Positions 47,334 through 59,313 of a stretch of 64,000 bases of DNA are shown here, piece after piece. Under the pieces are notes generated by a model. That model saw nothing but the letters and a program-made list of their open reading frames with translations. It was not told the DNA's origin and made no database searches. Positions within the stretch are counted from its first letter, which is position 1. The number at the start of each line of letters is the position of its first letter. The position numbers and the translations under genes were made by a program. Source of the stretch: Colocasia esculenta (taxonomy: Eukaryota; Streptophyta; Magnoliopsida; Alismatales; Araceae); NCBI GenBank assembly GCA_014218235.1, contig CM024760.1:66714961-66778960 (forward strand). Reading direction: 5' to 3'.

Positions 47334-48218
47334 AATATGCCAATATAAGGACGGCTCTACAGTACTACTGGCTAGTACTGCCCGTCGCTGACTGTTCGGC
47401 ACGTACAAGGAATTCTCTGCTATCTCCTCGTACAACTTCCATTCTTTTATCATCATTTGGCTTAAATATGCCTTTCTGCTCAAAGCATCAGCCACAACAT
47501 TGGCCTTACCCGGATGGTAAGCCAAACTGAAATCATAATCTTTTAAATATTCCATCCATCTGCGTTGACGGAGATTTAAATCTTTCTGCGAGAAGATATA
47601 CTTCAAGCTTTTATGATCTATAAAGATCTCAAATCTCTCGCCATTCAGATAATGCCTCCACATTTTCAAGGCAAACACAACTGCTGCTAACTCTAAATCA
47701 TGGGTGGGATAATTTTCTTCTGCCGACTTCAACTGCCTGGACGCATAAGCTATCACTTTACCATGCTGCATAAACACTGCGCCAAGTCCTCTCCTTGAGG
47801 CATCTGTATATACCACAAAACCACCACTTCCTGTCGGTAATGCCAATATAGGTGTTGTTGTAAGTCTTTTCTTCAATTCCATAAAGCTTTTTTGGCATTC
47901 ACCGGACCACACAAATGGCACACCCTTCCTGGTTAATTTGGTCATGGGTGCCGCAATCTTAGAAAAATCTTGTATGAAGCGTCTATAATAACCTGCCAAC
48001 CCCAGAAAGCTTCTAATCTCATTGATTGTCTTAGGCACTTCCCATTTCATTACTGCTTCCACTTTACTTGGGTCCACTGCCACTCCTTCTACTGAGATGA
48101 CTTGACCCAAAAATTGAATTTCTTTCAACCAAAATTCACACTTACTGAACTTGGTGAACAACTGATTATCCCTTAACAGTTGCAGAGTAAACCTTAAATG
48201 GGCTGTATGCTCTTCCTT
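47334..48218 (-). pseudogene. RT C-terminal part and RNase H, element E
   Basis: One long minus-strand frame (from about 48215 down to 47334). It has NQLFTKFSKCEFWLKEIQFL, NEIRSFLGLAGYYRRFIQDF, VVYTDASRRGLGAVFMQHG (RNase H Asp), NYPTHDLELAAVVFALKMW (Glu context), HKSLKYIFSQKDLNLRQRRW and HPGKANVVADALSRKA (final Asp). This is the best-preserved pol segment in the window, uninterrupted for nearly 300 codons. It is cut on the right by the Copia solo LTR and on the left by the 3.1-kb solo LTR. Confidence 0.85.
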
Positions 48219-48223
48219 AGATG

Positions 48224-48860
48224 TGTTGGGGGGGGGGGCAAACACTCTGATCAGCGACAACTCTCTCTCACACTACCCACTCATAGATACCAGAGAGAGA
48301 TAGGAGGAGGTAGGAAGAAGAACACAGGAACACCAGATTTTACGTGGTTTGGAGGAAAGAAGCCTTCCTACGTCCACGGACACAGCAGCTTTCAATACTT
48401 CTTCTGCAAGAAGACCACCCCTACAGAGAGGACAAACCCCCCCTTTATATACTAGAGGAAGGGGCGCCACAATCGAGACACACAAGGGCAAAAGGGTCCT
48501 GCCTCAGAACTGCCTCAGAACTGCAAAGTCATGTCCTGGTAAGAGGGAGTCGAATGCTTCATACTTGACATTCGACTGCATAAGTCGAATCCTTCATGAT
48601 GTCATTTGACTGCATGAGTCGAATCATTCATGCTGACATTCGACTGCATGAGTCGAATCATTCATGCTGACATTCAACTGCATGAGTCGAATCATTCACA
48701 TCTGTCATTCGACTGCATGAGTCGAATCATTCAATCGACTGCTTCAATTCTGACTTCGGCTGTGGCAGTCGAATGCTGAGTCCGCATGCAACACTTAGTC
48801 GAACCGCGACCTGACCCCTTATGGAGATCTGCTTCAGAGTTCGGGCTCCACATTCTAACA
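48224..48860 (-). mobile_element. Copia-type solo LTR (637 bp) with exact TSD AGATG
   Basis: Minus strand TGTTAGAATGTGGAGCCC ... CCCCAACA, bounded by AGATG at 48219-48223 and 48861-48865. TATA-like AGTATATAAAGGGG is on the minus strand (about 48437-48452). It carries a 34-bp-period hairpin array upstream of the TATA and a long G run (48228-48238) at its end. It splits the RT of E between the DD motif and the connection domain. Confidence 0.9.
48570..48727. repeat. Five hairpins at 34-bp period in the 637-bp Copia LTR
   Basis: Arms ATTCGACT and AGTCGAAT around the loop GCATG (or GCATA) start at 48570, 48604, 48638, 48672 and 48707. Arms vary slightly (ATTTGACT, ATTCAACT, AAGTCGAAT). The spacers are also similar (CATTCATGCTGAC), so this is a tandem repeat whose unit is a hairpin. 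Confidence 0.9.
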
Positions 48861-48865
48861 AGATG

Positions 48866-49574
48866 CTGAATAAATCAGAATATCATCGATAAAGACCACA
48901 ATAAATTGGTCTAAATACGAATGAAAAATTCTATTCATCAGATCCATAAACGCTATAGGAGCATTAGTCAGCCTAAATGGCATGACTGCAAATTCATAGT
49001 GACCATATCTGGTTCGGAATGCTGTTTTCTCTATATCCTCCTCCTTGATCCTCAGCTGATGATACCCAGACCTCAAATCAATTATAGAAAATACCTTTGC
49101 TGATTGCAACTGATCAAACAGATCATCTATCCTCGCAATGGGTATTTATTCTTAATGGTCACATCATTCAACTTTTATAGTCCATACACATCTGAAAACT
49201 TCCATCTTTCTTTTTCACAAACAACACCGGTGCTCCCCACGGGGAATGACTCAGTCTAATGAACCCTTTCTGTAATAGTTCTTCTAATTGCTTTTTCAAT
49301 TCTTAAGTTCTGCTGGTGCCATCCGATATGGTGCTTTAGCGATCGGCATGGTACCTGGCAGTAACTCAATGGTAAAGTCCACCTCTCTATGTGGAGCTAA
49401 ACCAGGCAAATCTTTCGAAAAAACATCAGCAAATTCCCTAACCACGGGAACTGCCTCCACTGACCGACTAGCCTCTACCAGACTAACTGAGGCTAAATAA
49501 GCCACACACCCTGCATTTATTAGCTTTCTAGCTCCTATTGCAGAAATTATAAACTTAGAAGTACGGAAAGGCAT
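48866..49574 (-). pseudogene. Reverse transcriptase N-terminal part, element E
   Basis: 49574-49296 carries the protease-RT linker and RT start: VVREFADVFSKDLPGLAPHR, VDFTIELLPGTMPIAKAPYR. The next 190 bp hold the SPWGAPVLFVKKKD-like part in another frame. 49109-48866 is the palm: VFSIIDLRSGYHQLRIKEED, TAFRTRYGHYEFAVMPFRLT, VVFIDDILIYSA with the catalytic DD. It stops where the solo LTR enters. Confidence 0.85.
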
Positions 49575-50230
49575 ACCTTGATACTCAACACTGAACCATT
49601 AGGATGGCAGAACCTGATCTTCTTCTTTATGCAATCTAACATTGCTCTATAGGCTTCAAGCCAATCCATTCCCAGAATAATATCATAGTCGGTCAACTGC
49701 AAAGCATATAACCGCCCGACATCTAGTTTCCTTCAATCACGACAGGAGCTTCATCTATATAGCTCGAAGTGAGCATAACTCACCTGAGGGAACCTCCACT
49801 ACCAACTCACAGGATTCCTCTTTCAAAGATGAACCATACAATCTAGGAACTCTTCGGAAATAAAGATGAGAGGCACCCGAATCAAATAAAACTCTTGCTG
49901 AATAATCATAAATGGGTATAGTACCTTCGATCATATTCGATGCCTCCGCCTGGGCTCGAGTGATAACCATAACCCGGCCCTTTCCCCGCTGCTGCGGCTC
50001 CTCTGCGACGACCTGCCTGTGGCTGCTGAAATTGTTGCGGCTGTTGTTTCTGCTGCACACCTCTTCCATAACCATATTCTCTCGGATAGGGGAGTTGCGG
50101 ATCAAATGAACCGGCTGATTACAATTATAGCACCTATAACCTGGTGGAACTGTGGATTGCCTGGCAGTACTCTGCTGTGACTCCTCCACCTCTGGCCTGA
50201 AATCTCGACCCTACTGAAACTGCCGACGAC
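49575..50230 (-). pseudogene. Gag zinc knuckle and protease, element E
   Basis: The knuckle CYNCNQPVHLIRNSP (about 50135-50090) lacks the usual Gly before His and the last Cys (Ser instead), so it should not bind zinc normally. The protease active site LFDSGASHLYF is at about 49890-49860. The remaining protease to 49575 is frameshifted near 49740 and 49600. Confidence 0.75.
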
Positions 50231-51165
50231 CTCCTCCTCCTTTGCCTTTACCCTTAAACATCTGCTTTACTTTCTGACCCCACTTGCCAAAACCTGAGGA
50301 ATAAGGTCCTGCTGGTGCTTTACTTTACTTACTCCCACTGACTGCTGCGGTAGCCGTAACTACCTGAGTCTGACTCGCCCACCTAACGAGTCCGAATAGA
50401 CCTCTCCAACGTAGTTGCCCTATGAGCTGCTTCTTCCACTGTTTTACACATGAGAGGTACTATTGCATTCTGTAACTCAACTCTCAAACCTCTAATGAAA
50501 TACTCAACCATCTTATTATTATCCGATACTATATAAGGCGCGTATCGGCTAAGTGCCATAAACCTCATCTGATATTCAAAACTGAAGAGTTACCTTGCTG
50601 GAGTGTCCGGAACGCTCCCTCTTCACTTGCTGCACTTGAACCGAAAGAATGTATCATTAAATACACTAAGAAACTCGGGCCAAGTGATAGTCTCCTCTAT
50701 CCTTCTTGCGAAGGTGGTCTGCATCTTCAAACGCCACCACTCCAGTGCGAGACCCCTCAACTGATAAGTAGCTAACACCACTTTATCTACTGCCGGACAC
50801 CTCATGGTCGTAAAGACCCTCTCAATCTTATGAATCCAGTGCTCCGCTGTATCTGGATTCGGCCCTCCCGTATAGGTGGGCGGCTGCAACCTCAGAAACT
50901 TTTCAACTTGCATCACTGGCTCCTCCACTACTCTTACTGGCGGTGATGGTGGTACAAAAGGTAACTCCATCCCTGGCGGTGGCGATACAGGAGCCTCAGG
51001 TACAGCCCCTCCGACAACTGGGGGTACTGCTGCTGGCGGCACCGGCGCCTGCTGATCCATCCTTGCCCGAATATCAGTGAGGCTTTCCCAAATCCTCTCT
51101 ATCATACGCTGAGTGTTCTCCTCCGGATCATCTCCTCCACCACCCCAGTCTCGACTATCAGCCAT
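50231..51165 (-). pseudogene. Gag of element E
   Basis: Starts MADSRDWGGGGDDPEENTQR at 51165. A Pro-rich linker is followed by capsid (PTYTGGPNPDTAEHWIHKIE, CPAVDKVVLATYQLRGLALE) to 50623, with a frameshift, then YAPYIVSDNNKMVEYFIRGL (50568-50383). No intron-like gap is present where element C has them. The 5' part is repeated at 51785-52591. Confidence 0.8.
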
Positions 51166-51303
51166 TTCAAACTTCTACATAAACAGAACACCAACTAGAA
51201 ACAAAACAACGAATCATTAAAAACTAGGGTCACTACAAGCAGTGTACTACTACCTAAATAAGGCTACATAACCTTCTAGTTCCCTTATATTAACACGGAC
51301 CTT

Positions 51304-51315
51304 GCTCTGATACCA
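51304..51315 (-). other. Primer binding site of element E
   Basis: Minus strand TGGTATCAGAGC, initiator-Met type, two bases inside the LTR start (plus position 51318). Confidence 0.9.
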
Positions 51316-51317
51316 AC

Positions 51318-51784
51318 TGTGACGGAATGCCTCGTCCAAGCCCGTTAAACTGATAACAAGCTTGGCTCGAGTCCGTCACCTGCGAACGGACCGAAGCCTC
51401 GCAAGGGATACCACACCATAGTCCGTGAAAACACAAAGGAACACACCATTTCATATATATATCACAAGTTTACATAGCCGTACCTCCATGAAAGGAAAAG
51501 AAAGTACAAGAGCCTGGGGCATACCCCGAGGTACAACTGAAGGAAGTAGACAAACCAGCTACACTGCTGGAGGTGCTGACCCCGCACCGCTACGACGCGG
51601 CTCGAACTGGACGACAGTAGAGAAACGTCCTCCTCGCCCTCACCTGTGGGGGTAGGGGTGAGCCTCTCTAGTCACTGGCTCAGTAGGAACTCCCCCAACA
51701 CCGAGCAAACCAAAACATAGGTACGAGGCAGTAAACTATACTAGCAGTTTATAGAATAGCTAAGCAGAATATTAAAGCTGTAAA
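51318..51784 (-). mobile_element. Partial 5' LTR of element E (first unit)
   Basis: Matches 29965-30440. It stops abruptly at the shared heptamer ATACTCA (51785-51791) and continues as gag sequence instead of LTR. Confidence 0.8.
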
Positions 51785-52591
51785 TATACTCAACCATCTT
51801 ATTATTATCTGATACTACATAAGCGCTATCGGCTAAGTGCCATAACCTCATCTGATATTCTAAAACTGAAGAGTTACCTTGCTGGAGTGTCCGGAACTGC
51901 TCCCTCTTCACTGCTGCACTTGAACCGTAAAGAATGTATCATTAAATACACCAAGAAACTCGGCCAAGTGATAGTCTCCTCTATCCTTCCTCTGCGAAGT
52001 GGTCTGCATCTTCAAACGCCACCACTCCAGTGCAAAACCCCTCAACTGATAAGTAGCTAACACCACTTTATCTACTGCCGGACACCTCATGGTCGTAAAG
52101 ACCCTCTCAATCTTATGAATCCAGTGCTCCGCTGTATCTCGGATTCGGCCCTCCCGTATAGGTGGGCGGCTGCAACCTCAGAAACTTTTCAACTTGCATC
52201 ACTGGTCCTCTACTACTCTTACTGGCGGTGATGTGGTACAAAAGGTAACTCCATCCGGCGGTGGCGATATAGGAGCCTCAGGTACAGCCCCTCCGAAACT
52301 GGGGGTACTGCTACTGGCGGCACCGGCACCTGCTGATCCATCCTTGCCCGAATATCCGGAGGCTTCCCAAATCATCTCTATCAACGCTGAGTGGTCTCCT
52401 CCGGATCATCTCCTCCACCACCCCAGTCTCGACTATCCAGCCATTTCAAACTTCTACATAAACAGAACACCAACCAAACAAAACACGGATCATTAAAACC
52501 AGGGTCACTACAAGCAGTGTACTACTACCGAACTAAGCTATGTAACCTTCTAGTTTCCCTTATATTAACAGGACCTTGATCTGATACCAAC
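51785..52591 (-). repeat. Duplicated gag 5' part, leader and PBS of element E
   Basis: 807 bp matching 50500-51317 (818 bp), with many small indels. It includes a second gag fragment and a second PBS (TGGTATCAGATC, 52578-52589, one base off the canonical form). This produces the order gag-PBS-LTR-gag-PBS-LTR towards the gap. Confidence 0.8.
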
Positions 52592-53450
52592 TGTGACGGA
52601 ATGCTTCGTCCAGCTCGTTAAACGATAACAAGCTTGGCCCGAGTCCGTCACCCGCGAACGACCGAAGCCTCGCAAGGGATACCACCATAGTCCGTGAACA
52701 CACAAAGGAACACACCATTCATATATATATCACAAGTTTACATAGCCTCCGTACCTCCATGAAAGGAAAATAAGTACAAGACCTGGGGCATACCCTGAGG
52801 TACAACTGAAGTAAGTAGACAACCCGCTACACTGCTGGAGGTGCTGACCCCGCACTGCTACGACGCGGCTCCGAACTGGACGACGGTAGAGAACCGTCCT
52901 CCTCGACCTCACCTGTGGGGGTAGGGGTGGCCTCACTAGTCACTGGCTCAGTAGGGAACTCCCCCAACACCGAGCAACCAAAACATAGGTACAAGGTAGT
53001 AAACTATACTAGCAGTTTATAGAATAGCTAGAGAATATTAAAGCTGTAAATATACTCACCGTTTTCCGACTACATAAAGCAACTATATTAAATAAATGAC
53101 AAACCCAAACAGGTGTACGAGCTAAAGTAGAGACCGCCACACGCGAGCCACGTGAACTGGTTTGCGACTTTCCAGTAACTGACTCGGACAAACACAACAG
53201 ATCTACCTCTCAGTCTCGCAGCTACGGACGAAAGGTCCAACTACCGCTCCACGTAGAAAAGGTCAAGCAACTGTGGATACCAACTAACCCCACCACCTGC
53301 GGACCACACGGTCGCAGGCCCATGCCTAGCACCTCTGGAGACCCTTGCCTGGGCCTCTAGAGTGAGGCACTGAAAAGGACTAGCTGTGGACCATTGTCAC
53401 TACTGGTGTCCTACCCCCAACTAAGACGCGCTACAAGTGACTAGAAACAA
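52592..53450 (-). mobile_element. Partial 5' LTR of element E (second unit), ends at assembly gap
   Basis: Matches 29965-30845 with indels and runs directly into the N run. The remaining 1.4 kb of LTR is missing. Confidence 0.85.
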
Positions 53451-53550
53451 NNNNNNNNNNNNNNNNNNNNNNNNNNNNNNNNNNNNNNNNNNNNNNNNNN
53501 NNNNNNNNNNNNNNNNNNNNNNNNNNNNNNNNNNNNNNNNNNNNNNNNNN
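53451..53550. other. Assembly gap of exactly 100 N
   Basis: A fixed 100-N run is the usual marker for a scaffold join of unknown size, so the true distance between flanks is not known. Confidence 0.98.
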
Positions 53551-54084
53551 GGTTTCTCCTGATTCGCATCGATTCGCCCGAATCGGACCGATTCGATCCG
53601 ATGCGCCAAACCATGATCAAAATAGCGTCTTTCTAATTCATTATAATTTGGTCTATCTAAAAATTTCATAATTCAAATAAACCTAATAGAACACTAAATG
53701 TTGGAGAAGTGACTCCCTTGGAGAAGTCACATGCATGTTTGACTTTTTTCACCGGACTTTGAATTTTTAGTGTTCTATTAGGTTTATTTGAATTATGAAA
53801 TTTTTAGATAGATCATATTATGAGGAATTAGAAAGATGTTATTTTGATAGAATCACCAAAATTGTGATTTTCTTCTTAGATGGGAGAGTTGACTTTTTAT
53901 TGGTAAAAGATATAATTTTTTTGATATTTTTATTGGATTCAAATGGGGGTATTTTCTTATTTACATGTAATATCTTAAGTAAATGAAACTACAAATAATA
54001 ACATTTACTTAAATAAGGCCTGGAATCGGAGTGGACTCAACCTGGAATCGGCCTGGACTCAGCCTGGAATCGGCCTGGATTCAG
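53551..54084. mobile_element. Second copy: MITE 3' part, foldback element, 22-bp repeats
   Basis: MITE remnant 53551-53615 with its right TSD ATCAAAAT (53616-53623), foldback arms to 54015, and 22-bp repeats 54019-54084. The left end is lost in the gap. Confidence 0.85.
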
Positions 54085-54837
54085 CCCCTGGCAAGGTTAC
54101 CCCGAATCAAATCGGTCGGACCAATACCGATCCGAATCGGCCGATCTGATCCCGATCAGGACGATTTTTGATACCAACAGCCCTCTCCTTAAAGTAACCG
54201 GTATGAAAGGCTAAAAATGCTTTCAACTAAAAGTTGTGCTAAAAATGACATTCAACAGTGAAAGCATGCAACTGTTGTGGGACTGTGATGCTGTCCACCC
54301 TTTACTGATATGTTCCCCGGAGATGATCACTTATACATATGTCCATATATAAAACTTGCTTAGTTACCTTTTCATCTAGAAAGTTTCTAGTTTCTAGAGG
54401 AATGTTGGAGGGTTTCTCCATGGTTCTATGAGTTTAAGTAGCAGAACCAAAATAGTTTTTTCTATTTGCTAATCGACTAAGTAGGATGTCAAGCAAACCC
54501 TCTCACTGCTAAGCTTACCTACAAAGAAAATTCTCTCCAGCTAAAGTTGCCTCAAACAAATGTCTTCTTGAGGATCGGCATCAATCAGTAAGCAAGCAGC
54601 TTATTATAAAACTTGCTTTATCCTTGGATCCTTCACTACATCTAACTGAATGGAGATGACAGGCTAAGACTTATGATGTCAATGTGCAACTTTCTCTAGA
54701 CAGAGGAGACAAAGAAAAACAACCAAAATATTTTGCTTATCATGTTTTGGTGCATAGAAAGGACAATCTCTGTGGAAAAACTATACATCCACAAGTTAAA
54801 AACAATACAACAATGTAAAAGGGAGATTCTTATGTAC

Positions 54838-56257
54838 CATAGATGTAGCATGTGGAAGAGTCTTCTTCAAAATTGCTTCAATAGTTGCACGTTGGACTTG
54901 TTGTCTTCCAACATAATTTACAAGAATATTGTCTGGAATTCTCTTCCCAGGACGGAATCCGGGAACCTAAATATGAAGAAACCATTGGTGTTAATGATTC
55001 TTCAACTTCGAAAGCATGGAATACAAAATAGCAGCGGACATACAACCAATTCTGGAAATGATTGACTGAATGCACGAACATGGAGGTATCATTAATTGCT
55101 TAGAAATTTTCTGTAAATTCCCATATCATGTTTTCAGCTGCCTGAAGTCCTAACAGTACAGAACACAACTTATCAAATGAACAGCGAAAGTATAGAGATG
55201 ATCTTACTGCATGACCTTCCATTTGCATTTTTTACATTGGAGATTTTCAAAACAAAATGTTGCTACTAGAAGCATAAACTGTTAATTTTGAGATCAGACC
55301 ATAACCAATGAGGAAGCACAAAACCAGGATAAATGAAATAACAAACAAAATAAAGGAGCACCGGCAATAATCAAGTTAAAAAATGAAGCAATTAAATAGA
55401 TATACAATATGATCAGCCTAAAATGAATGAATGACAGCAAAAATCAAGTTTAAAAGAATGAAGCAATTAAATTGACATACGATATGATCAGCCGAAAATC
55501 ATTAAGCAGAATCATTATCAATGTTCAGTGGAAGACCCAGAAGAAAATGAATTGTAAACGAAAATACCTTTGCCTGTTTTGCAATCTCCTGCAGGACTCT
55601 CTCGTAACAATCCTTGGATACAGCTGGAGGAACTTCTACACTTAGTTTGACCTACAAAATGGACAATTAGGATACAGATGGGAGGAAATAAAACCTGACA
55701 AAGTTGAGCCTAACAACTAGACAATTTAAAGGAGTAGAAGAAATGGGCTCCTTGGAACATTCCCCCCGCCCCCAGAATGAGTAATTCAAACAGAAAAGTA
55801 CACTATTGCCCAAAGCAAATCCAATAGACGACCACGTGCGACCGTGAGGGAAGCAATTCCCACAGAAGCTCATACAATTCGCCAAAAGATGAAACCACCA
55901 TATGAAGCAAAACGCCAACACCGAATCCCAAACGCCAGATGAGAACATGAGAAGCGGAGCAACCCAGGGCAAATCGTCGTAGGTCACTCACGCTGGAATG
56001 CGGCAGCTTAGTCTCCGTGACCTGGACGTCCGCGGGAAACTGCTCCTTCTCCGCCTGCTTCGTCGCGACGGCGCTGGCGCAGACGGCCAGCCTCAGCCGG
56101 GCCGGCGTCGGGAGGGAGCGGAGATGCAGCAGGGGAGCAACCGACGAGATGAGAAGTGCTTGAGAGAGCCCGCAGGCTGCGGGAAGAGGAGCTCGGGAGT
56201 AGGAAAGGGGGAAGAACGGGATCGGAAATGGAGCAGGGAGCCGAAGGCCCTCGCCAT
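54838..56257 (-). pseudogene. TIG: Second copy of the trigger-factor gene 5' exons, exon 1 frameshifted
   Basis: Exons 56257-55992, 55651-55568 and 54966-54838 correspond to 12024-11758, 11417-11334 and 10732-10604, with the same splice sites. Exon 1 lacks one C (copy 1 has CC at 11875-11876, this copy a single C at 56109), giving 266 instead of 267 nt and breaking the frame within the transit peptide. Exon 2 differs by one synonymous Leu codon; exon 3 is identical. If the missing base is real this copy cannot make the plastid protein. If it is an assembly error, both copies or alleles are equivalent. Downstream exons are not visible here either, because 54837-53551 is non-coding and then the gap follows. 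Confidence 0.75.
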
Positions 56258-57190
56258 GGGCGCGCGCTCCGCCGGCTACAGAGGATAAACGGAGAGGGGA
56301 GGCAGAGAGGAGGGAGGAGAGAACACTCTAATCCGTTGGGAGTAGATATTTGTCCGAGTTCCGAAGTGCGGAAGAGCGAGACAGTTCAAGGGTCTTAGCG
56401 TAGAACAGTGGGTTTTTTTACTGTTTCACCAGGTTTTACAATATTTTAAAAATAAAGGAAAAAATCACTAAAGAGAGAAAAAAAATATTAAACATCTGAT
56501 AGGGAGTAATTTAGACAGCTTTCCTATTTTATTCTCTAATTTAGACATTTTCCTATTTTATTTTAGTTTCGTAGGCTAGAAATTATGTTATATTCAGCGG
56601 GAAAGAATAATTCTTTTCTTAGACATTTAAGTGTTTTTGTAATATGCCAGAAAAAAATCCTTTTGCAGCGTATAGATATGAACTTTAAGAACAAGATTTT
56701 TATATATATATTTTAAACCTATGGTCTGTCTATTAGATGTTTCGAAATTTCCTTTTTACCTTTTAAAAATTTTCCGCTAACCAAATAGAGGGTAACGATG
56801 ATATGTTCGACTTTGGTAAGAGCTTAGGCGGAAAAAACTGCTTTAGGAAACTTGGCTGAAAGTGCATCCCGGATGCAAGAGAAACCCATAAGGACAATAT
56901 GTACTTAGTAAGTTTCATATTAAAAGTGACAGTTAAAAGTAGTGGCGGATATAGCAATTTTATTCAATGAGATTACTCTTTTTAAATTTTTATTAATCAA
57001 ATTAATTTAATAAAAATGGTTTCACCATATTAATAAAACTTTAAAATTTTAATAGAATCACGTGATTTACGGACTCTAAATAGATCTATCTATGGTTAAA
57101 AGTACCATTTTTATTAAAAAATGTTCCAAAAACTATCTTAAAATCTTAATTTATGGAGGTGATCTAGCTATTTCAAACCCACAAAACGTG

Positions 57191-59038
57191 TCGATCCCAA
57201 GGTTTACCGTACCGCCCTGATCGGCCGTGCCGCATTTTCCGTGAGAAAGTATGATACCGTACCATATTGTACCGCTGAGATACGGTGGGAAAATGGTTTG
57301 TTTGATTTATTTTTTAAATTTTGTGACTTGATGAATATTTAAAATGAGCAAATTTCAAAAGAAAACTCTCCATCCAAATTCAAGATAGATTTTCCATCTC
57401 TTCTCATACATGCACTTTTTCTCTCTCCCCTTTCTCTCTCATATCCTCTAGAACTATCAGGAATATCATGCCTTCTACAGTCTAAAAAGGGGTTGATATG
57501 ATCACGAGATCTTCATCAAAGTTATTCATTTTTTCAGCTTCGTTCTCAAAGTGAAATCACTTCAATTGGTGGTCTATATCTAAAGTTATAGTAGATTATT
57601 TTTACATTCTCTCTCATATCATGATCTATATATATATAATTAGTATGTCTTCCACATCTCAAACGATAGTATATCTCTTCGAGACTTCTTCATTAAAGTT
57701 GTTCATCATGACTTTCTCTACAAACTCCAACTAGAATCACATCAAATGAATGTATGTACTTAAAGACACAGTGGATTATTCTTGACCTTCTCTCTCATAT
57801 CGCGATCCAAACTAATAATGAGTGCGGCCTCTCTACAGCATGAGACGAGGATGATCTAATCTTTGGGCTCTTCATAAAAGTTGTTCATGATATGACCAAT
57901 GTATTCCATTAGATCAACACCAACAATCTGAAAACAAAAACAAAATTGTAACGTCTTAAAATGTATAATAAAATATTAATATGACACTAAGAAATTAAAA
58001 GAGATAGTAAATTATACGTAAGACATGATCACTTATATAAATATAATTATCTTTAATTTTATAATATTTTTATATTATTAATATATTTCTGGTACTATCT
58101 TTGATTATGTGCACTTCAACGGGACGATATTTGGTTCTAAAAATAAAGTCAAATCTGATGTCATTATAATTACTAAAAAAATATTGATATTAAAAATATA
58201 AATATCAGGATTATTGATGCATAGATGTTGAGATTAAGTCAACCTAATAAATTTTTAGATAATTTTTACTTGACAAAAAATTAATTTAAAAAATTAAATT
58301 ATAATTACTATAATTTGCATCATCTCTTAATTAGTTTATGTTTGAAATTTTATCTGAATTAGACATCATTTAGACCCCTTAAGTGCACACAGGTTTGTCG
58401 CGGTACGGCGAATCTTCTGTGCACTTCAACATGACGACATTTGGTTCCGAAAATAAAGTCAAATCTGAAGTCATCATAATTACTAGAAAAAAATGTACTG
58501 ATTCTAAAAATATAAATATCATGAGTTATTGATGTATAGATGTTGAGATTAAGTCAATCTAATGATTTTTGAGACAATTTTTACTTGACAAAAAATAATT
58601 TAAAAATTTAAACTAAAATTACTATAATTGTATCATCTATTAATTAGCTTATGTTTGAAATTTTATCTGAATTAGACACCATTAGATACATTAGATGTTG
58701 AGATTAAATCGATCTAACGATTTTTAAGATAATTTTTACTTGACAAAAAATTAATTTAAAAAATTAAACTAAAATTATTATAATTTGTATTATCTCTTAA
58801 TTAACTTATGTTTAAAATTTCATCTCAATTAGACACCATATAGACCCCTTAAATGCACTGGATGCGAGAAGTAAAGTAAAAAAAAAAAAAAAGACCTGCC
58901 ACGGACCGGTACGTGGCAAACCGTGGCGTGTCGCTGTGGCATGCCTAGATCACCCCATTAAAATGACCCGACCGTGCCATGGCTCGATTTGGCCAAACCG
59001 CATCAGTACGGTGCAGTTTGGCCAACGGTCTCGATCCT
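57191..59038. mobile_element. Second copy of the putative element with two tandem arrays
   Basis: Same flanks TCGATCCC (57191-57198) and TCGATCCT (59031-59038) and the same internal repeats as 12962-14814. 56410-57190 is the matching AT-rich spacer. Confidence 0.5.
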
Positions 59039-59154
59039 ATCATTTTTCACCATTAGAACCTTACATAAACTGAAGTTTTCTTTTGGGATGAAAGGAAAAA
59101 GGGAAAATATTGACCAGCAGATCACGATGACGTTCAGAAGACTAAGAAGACAAG

Positions 59155-59157
<3 letters not shown>

Positions 59158-59190
<33 letters not shown>
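59158..59190. repeat. (TA)n microsatellite, second copy
   Basis: Slightly shorter than the copy at 14930. Confidence 0.9.
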
Positions 59191-59192
<2 letters not shown>

Positions 59193-59313
59193 CAAAAATC
59201 TGTTGCTATAGTTTGACTGCTGAAAGCGAACCCTTAAAAAAAAAAAACAACCCGTGGATGGAAATCCCAGAATTGTATGTGTTTTAGAAAAAGAAAAAGT
59301 AAGAGTGAGCTTA

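Larger units (their letters stand above)
29965..53450 (-). mobile_element. Element E: chromovirus-type Ty3/gypsy inserted in B, itself hosting C and two solo LTRs
   Basis: Minus-strand order from right to left: LTR pieces and PBS (51304-53450), gag, protease, RT, RNase H, integrase, chromodomain stop at 42854, a 3' UTR split by element C, and a 3' LTR (29965-32216). Element C sits between 32325 and 42847, a solo LTR at 44242-47328, and another at 48224-48860. The right flank falls in the assembly gap, so the TSD expected from GGAAC (29960-29964) cannot be checked. Confidence 0.8.

Noticed and set aside
48570..48727. CRISPR-like regular array
   Set aside because: Spacers are similar to each other, the repeat unit is palindromic, and the context is a plant Copia LTR with a TSD.
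53795..53986. 63-codon ORF
   Set aside because: It lies inside one arm of the foldback element; not conserved as protein in the other arm.
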